Virus record (IMG/VR): IMGVR_UViG_3300047300_000465
Span: 1-20,635 of that record
Length of the DNA: 20,635 nucleotides
Reading direction: 5' to 3' (one strand)
DNA from: a virus
A model generated the notes under the pieces. The model saw only the letters and a list, made by a program, of their open reading frames with translations, did not search any database and was not told where the DNA came from. Positions within the stretch are counted from its first letter, which is position 1. The number at the start of each line of letters is the position of its first letter. Shown piece by piece: positions 19,670 through 20,635 of this stretch. A program made the translations under genes and the position numbers.

Positions 19670-20283
19670 AGATCATCCCATCCATATTCATACGTTCCGA
19701 TGTGCCGAATGTGCATTGACAATTCATGGTCAACGTATGTAGGTATCCCATTATCCCATGCCTTCGCACAAAAATAAATGTCTTCTCCTACCAATCCACC
19801 CTTTGCTGTTGTTTCAAACCAGAACCAAGGCTTTTCCATTTGGAATGCTTCTTTTCTGGTTAACACCATGCCAAATCCCACACCTACAATTTGCTCTAGT
19901 CCCTCTTTGCCTTTTGAGAAAACCTTTACAAGTTGATTCGTATTTGGATCAGCATCCAGTGCAGTAGGCTCTACTGGTTTTCTTCGGGTTGTTGCGTTAA
20001 CCCCAACAATAGGAACTTCTCTGCTTAACATGATCTGAAGTGAGTCTTTTGGGAATCTCATGTCAGAATCAATCCAGAGAATCGCATCAGCACCATCGGC
20101 TAAAGCAGTCTCTGCGAGTTTTTGTCTTTGGTTGAATATCAGTGTCCCAGGCATTTGGTAAATCCGCAGGGAACCGCCTTTAGAGCATCTTGTAACCCCA
20201 TCGTAGGCACAGAGTTTGGCAAGATCAAAAGCAAAGCCAGCCATGACCGTATCACGGCAAGGAACACAGATTGCGATATTCAT
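19666..20283 (-). CDS. GT2-like glycosyltransferase (GT-A fold) in the virion block
   Basis: This 205-aa protein has the elements of a family 2 transferase: an N-terminal strand and loop IAICVPCRDTV (3-13), NQRQKLAETALADGADAILW (51-70), the metal and sugar-nucleotide motif DSD (72-74) in WIDSDMRFP, RRKPVEPTA, a GVGFGMVLTRK acceptor segment, GED (166-168) as the likely base region, and a C-terminal HIRHIG. It is shorter than bacterial GT2 enzymes, and no membrane anchor is present. Its substrate is unknown. It is coupled on both sides by ATGA junctions to virion genes, so it is made with the particle and may decorate a virion protein or alter the host surface. Confidence 0.8.
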   Translation of the reverse strand: MNIAICVPCRDTVMAGFAFDLAKLCAYDGVTRCSKGGSLRIYQMPGTLIFNQRQKLAETALADGADAILWIDSDMRFPKDSLQIMLSREVPIVGVNATTRRKPVEPTALDADPNTNQLVKVFSKGKEGLEQIVGVGFGMVLTRKEAFQMEKPWFWFETTAKGGLVGEDIYFCAKAWDNGIPTYVDHELSMHIRHIGTYEYGWDDL

Positions 20284-20588
20284 ACTTCTCCTGGGCGAGT
20301 TCTGAAAAAACGGTTATCAGGATCATTCAAGAAAGCCTTAAAGCCTCGTTGGTCCATAACCGCAAACCCACGCATTATCCCCTTTTTGTTAAGGTCGTCA
20401 ATGACAACCATAGGGAGAGAAGCAATTTTTGTCAGTTCGCCCCACTTCGCTCGTTCGTCAATAGCGTTGTATTGGGCTTTGTTTTGTTCGATGATTTTTG
20501 AAACGTCCTGTCGAACTTCAAGAACGTCATTCCCGTCTATCGAGTGAAAGAGGGTTTGTTTGCCAGCGTTATCGTGAACAAGTTTCAT
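20280..20588 (-). CDS. Conserved phage protein after the coat gene, 102 aa
   Basis: The sequence begins MKLVHDNAGKQTLFHSIDGN; the motifs ASLPMVVIDDLNKKGIMRGF and FLNDPDNRFFRTRPG are familiar from a conserved family located beside coat genes in environmental podoviruses. Its function is unknown. The ATG follows directly after the T-run of a strong terminator, and no Shine-Dalgarno is visible. The next in-frame ATG (residue 60) would lose the conserved N-terminus. The gene therefore depends on readthrough, on a promoter hidden upstream, or on leader-poor initiation. Its stop overlaps the glycosyltransferase start as ATGA. Confidence 0.75.
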   Translation of the reverse strand: MKLVHDNAGKQTLFHSIDGNDVLEVRQDVSKIIEQNKAQYNAIDERAKWGELTKIASLPMVVIDDLNKKGIMRGFAVMDQRGFKAFLNDPDNRFFRTRPGEV

Positions 20589-20614
20589 AAAAAAAGGGGG
20601 GTGATTAGCCCCCC
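20589..20614 (-). terminator. Strong intrinsic terminator after the probable coat gene
   Basis: On the minus strand GGGGGG, a 7-base loop (CTAATCA), CCCCCC and TTTTTTT follow each other without a break (stem 20596-20601 with 20609-20614). It begins seven bases after the stop of the upstream gene and its T-run ends directly at the next ATG. It would cut or reduce expression of the downstream late genes relative to the upstream gene. Confidence 0.9.
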
Positions 20615-20620
20615 AGTTGA

Positions 20621-20635
20621 TTAGGCAACAGCCAA
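20621..20635 (-). CDS. Last codons of an upstream late gene, probably the major capsid protein
   Basis: Only the final codons are in the window: the minus strand reads Leu-Ala-Val-Ala-stop directly before the terminator. The identity comes from order alone: in P22-like genomes the coat gene precedes the adaptor block and is often followed by a terminator that sets its high level. The sequence here is too short to prove a reading frame. Confidence 0.4.
   Translation of the reverse strand: MAVA

Noticed and set aside
1-20635. CRISPR array, insertion sequence, attachment site or rRNA
   Set aside because: No regularly spaced repeats, transposase, integrase or rRNA-like stretch was seen on either strand.

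Overview
The window is a piece of a tailed-phage genome (Caudoviricetes). The virion genes follow the order of P22-like podoviruses: coat, adaptor, hub, three ejection-type proteins, then tail fibre. No ribosomal, tRNA, transposon, integrase or host metabolic genes are visible. Strong Shine-Dalgarno sites, a Rz/Rz1 spanin pair and a GH19 endolysin point to a Gram-negative host. The gene families (DUF1376, ERF, YqaJ exonuclease, DUF7936-like, S74 fibre) resemble phages of freshwater Betaproteobacteria or other Proteobacteria, but the host is an inference. I cannot tell from this piece whether the phage is temperate. A Cro-like repressor is present, but no CI or integrase is seen.

Layout. (1) 1-1996, leftward early operon: a Cro-like repressor, a possible 37-aa ORF, a small unknown, a DUF1376 replication-type protein, and a DNA cytosine-5 methyltransferase that runs off the left edge. 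(2) 1997-2202, control region between the divergent operons: five CTTAAC/GTTAAG boxes, a TAGGGA/TCCCTA palindrome, a probable rightward promoter, and a foldable leader for the repressor mRNA. (3) 2203-6208, rightward early operon: several very small proteins, then a recombination set (ERF annealing protein, YqaJ/lambda-type exonuclease, SSB), a possible structured RNA, a winged-helix protein, an acidic protein, an overlooked GTG-started membrane peptide, a degenerate HNH protein and a last small ORF. It ends tail-to-tail against the late operon, and its likely terminator lies inside the antisense 3' end of the endolysin gene.

(4) 6199-20635, leftward late operon, read from right to left: the last codons of a gene that is probably the coat protein, a strong terminator, a conserved unknown, a GT2-like glycosyltransferase, an adaptor, a Gp80-like protein, a striking 20-residue/10-residue repeat protein, a gp10-like hub with an inserted beta domain, a jelly-roll-like protein, three ejection-type proteins, a tail fibre with an S74 self-cleaving chaperone, a DUF7936-like protein, several small membrane proteins, a lipoprotein, a holin-like protein, Rz with nested Rz1, and the endolysin.

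Genes are packed tightly: ATGA, GTGA and TAATG junctions are common, and no gap exceeds about 210 bases. Several genes begin with GTG or TTG, and several are under 60 codons, so routine gene calling would probably miss some of them. The best candidates for something undescribed are the repeat protein at 17830-18660, the structured RNA at 4838-4913, the CTTAAC operator array, the small membrane ORF at 5456-5596, and the terminator placed directly against a start codon at 20588.
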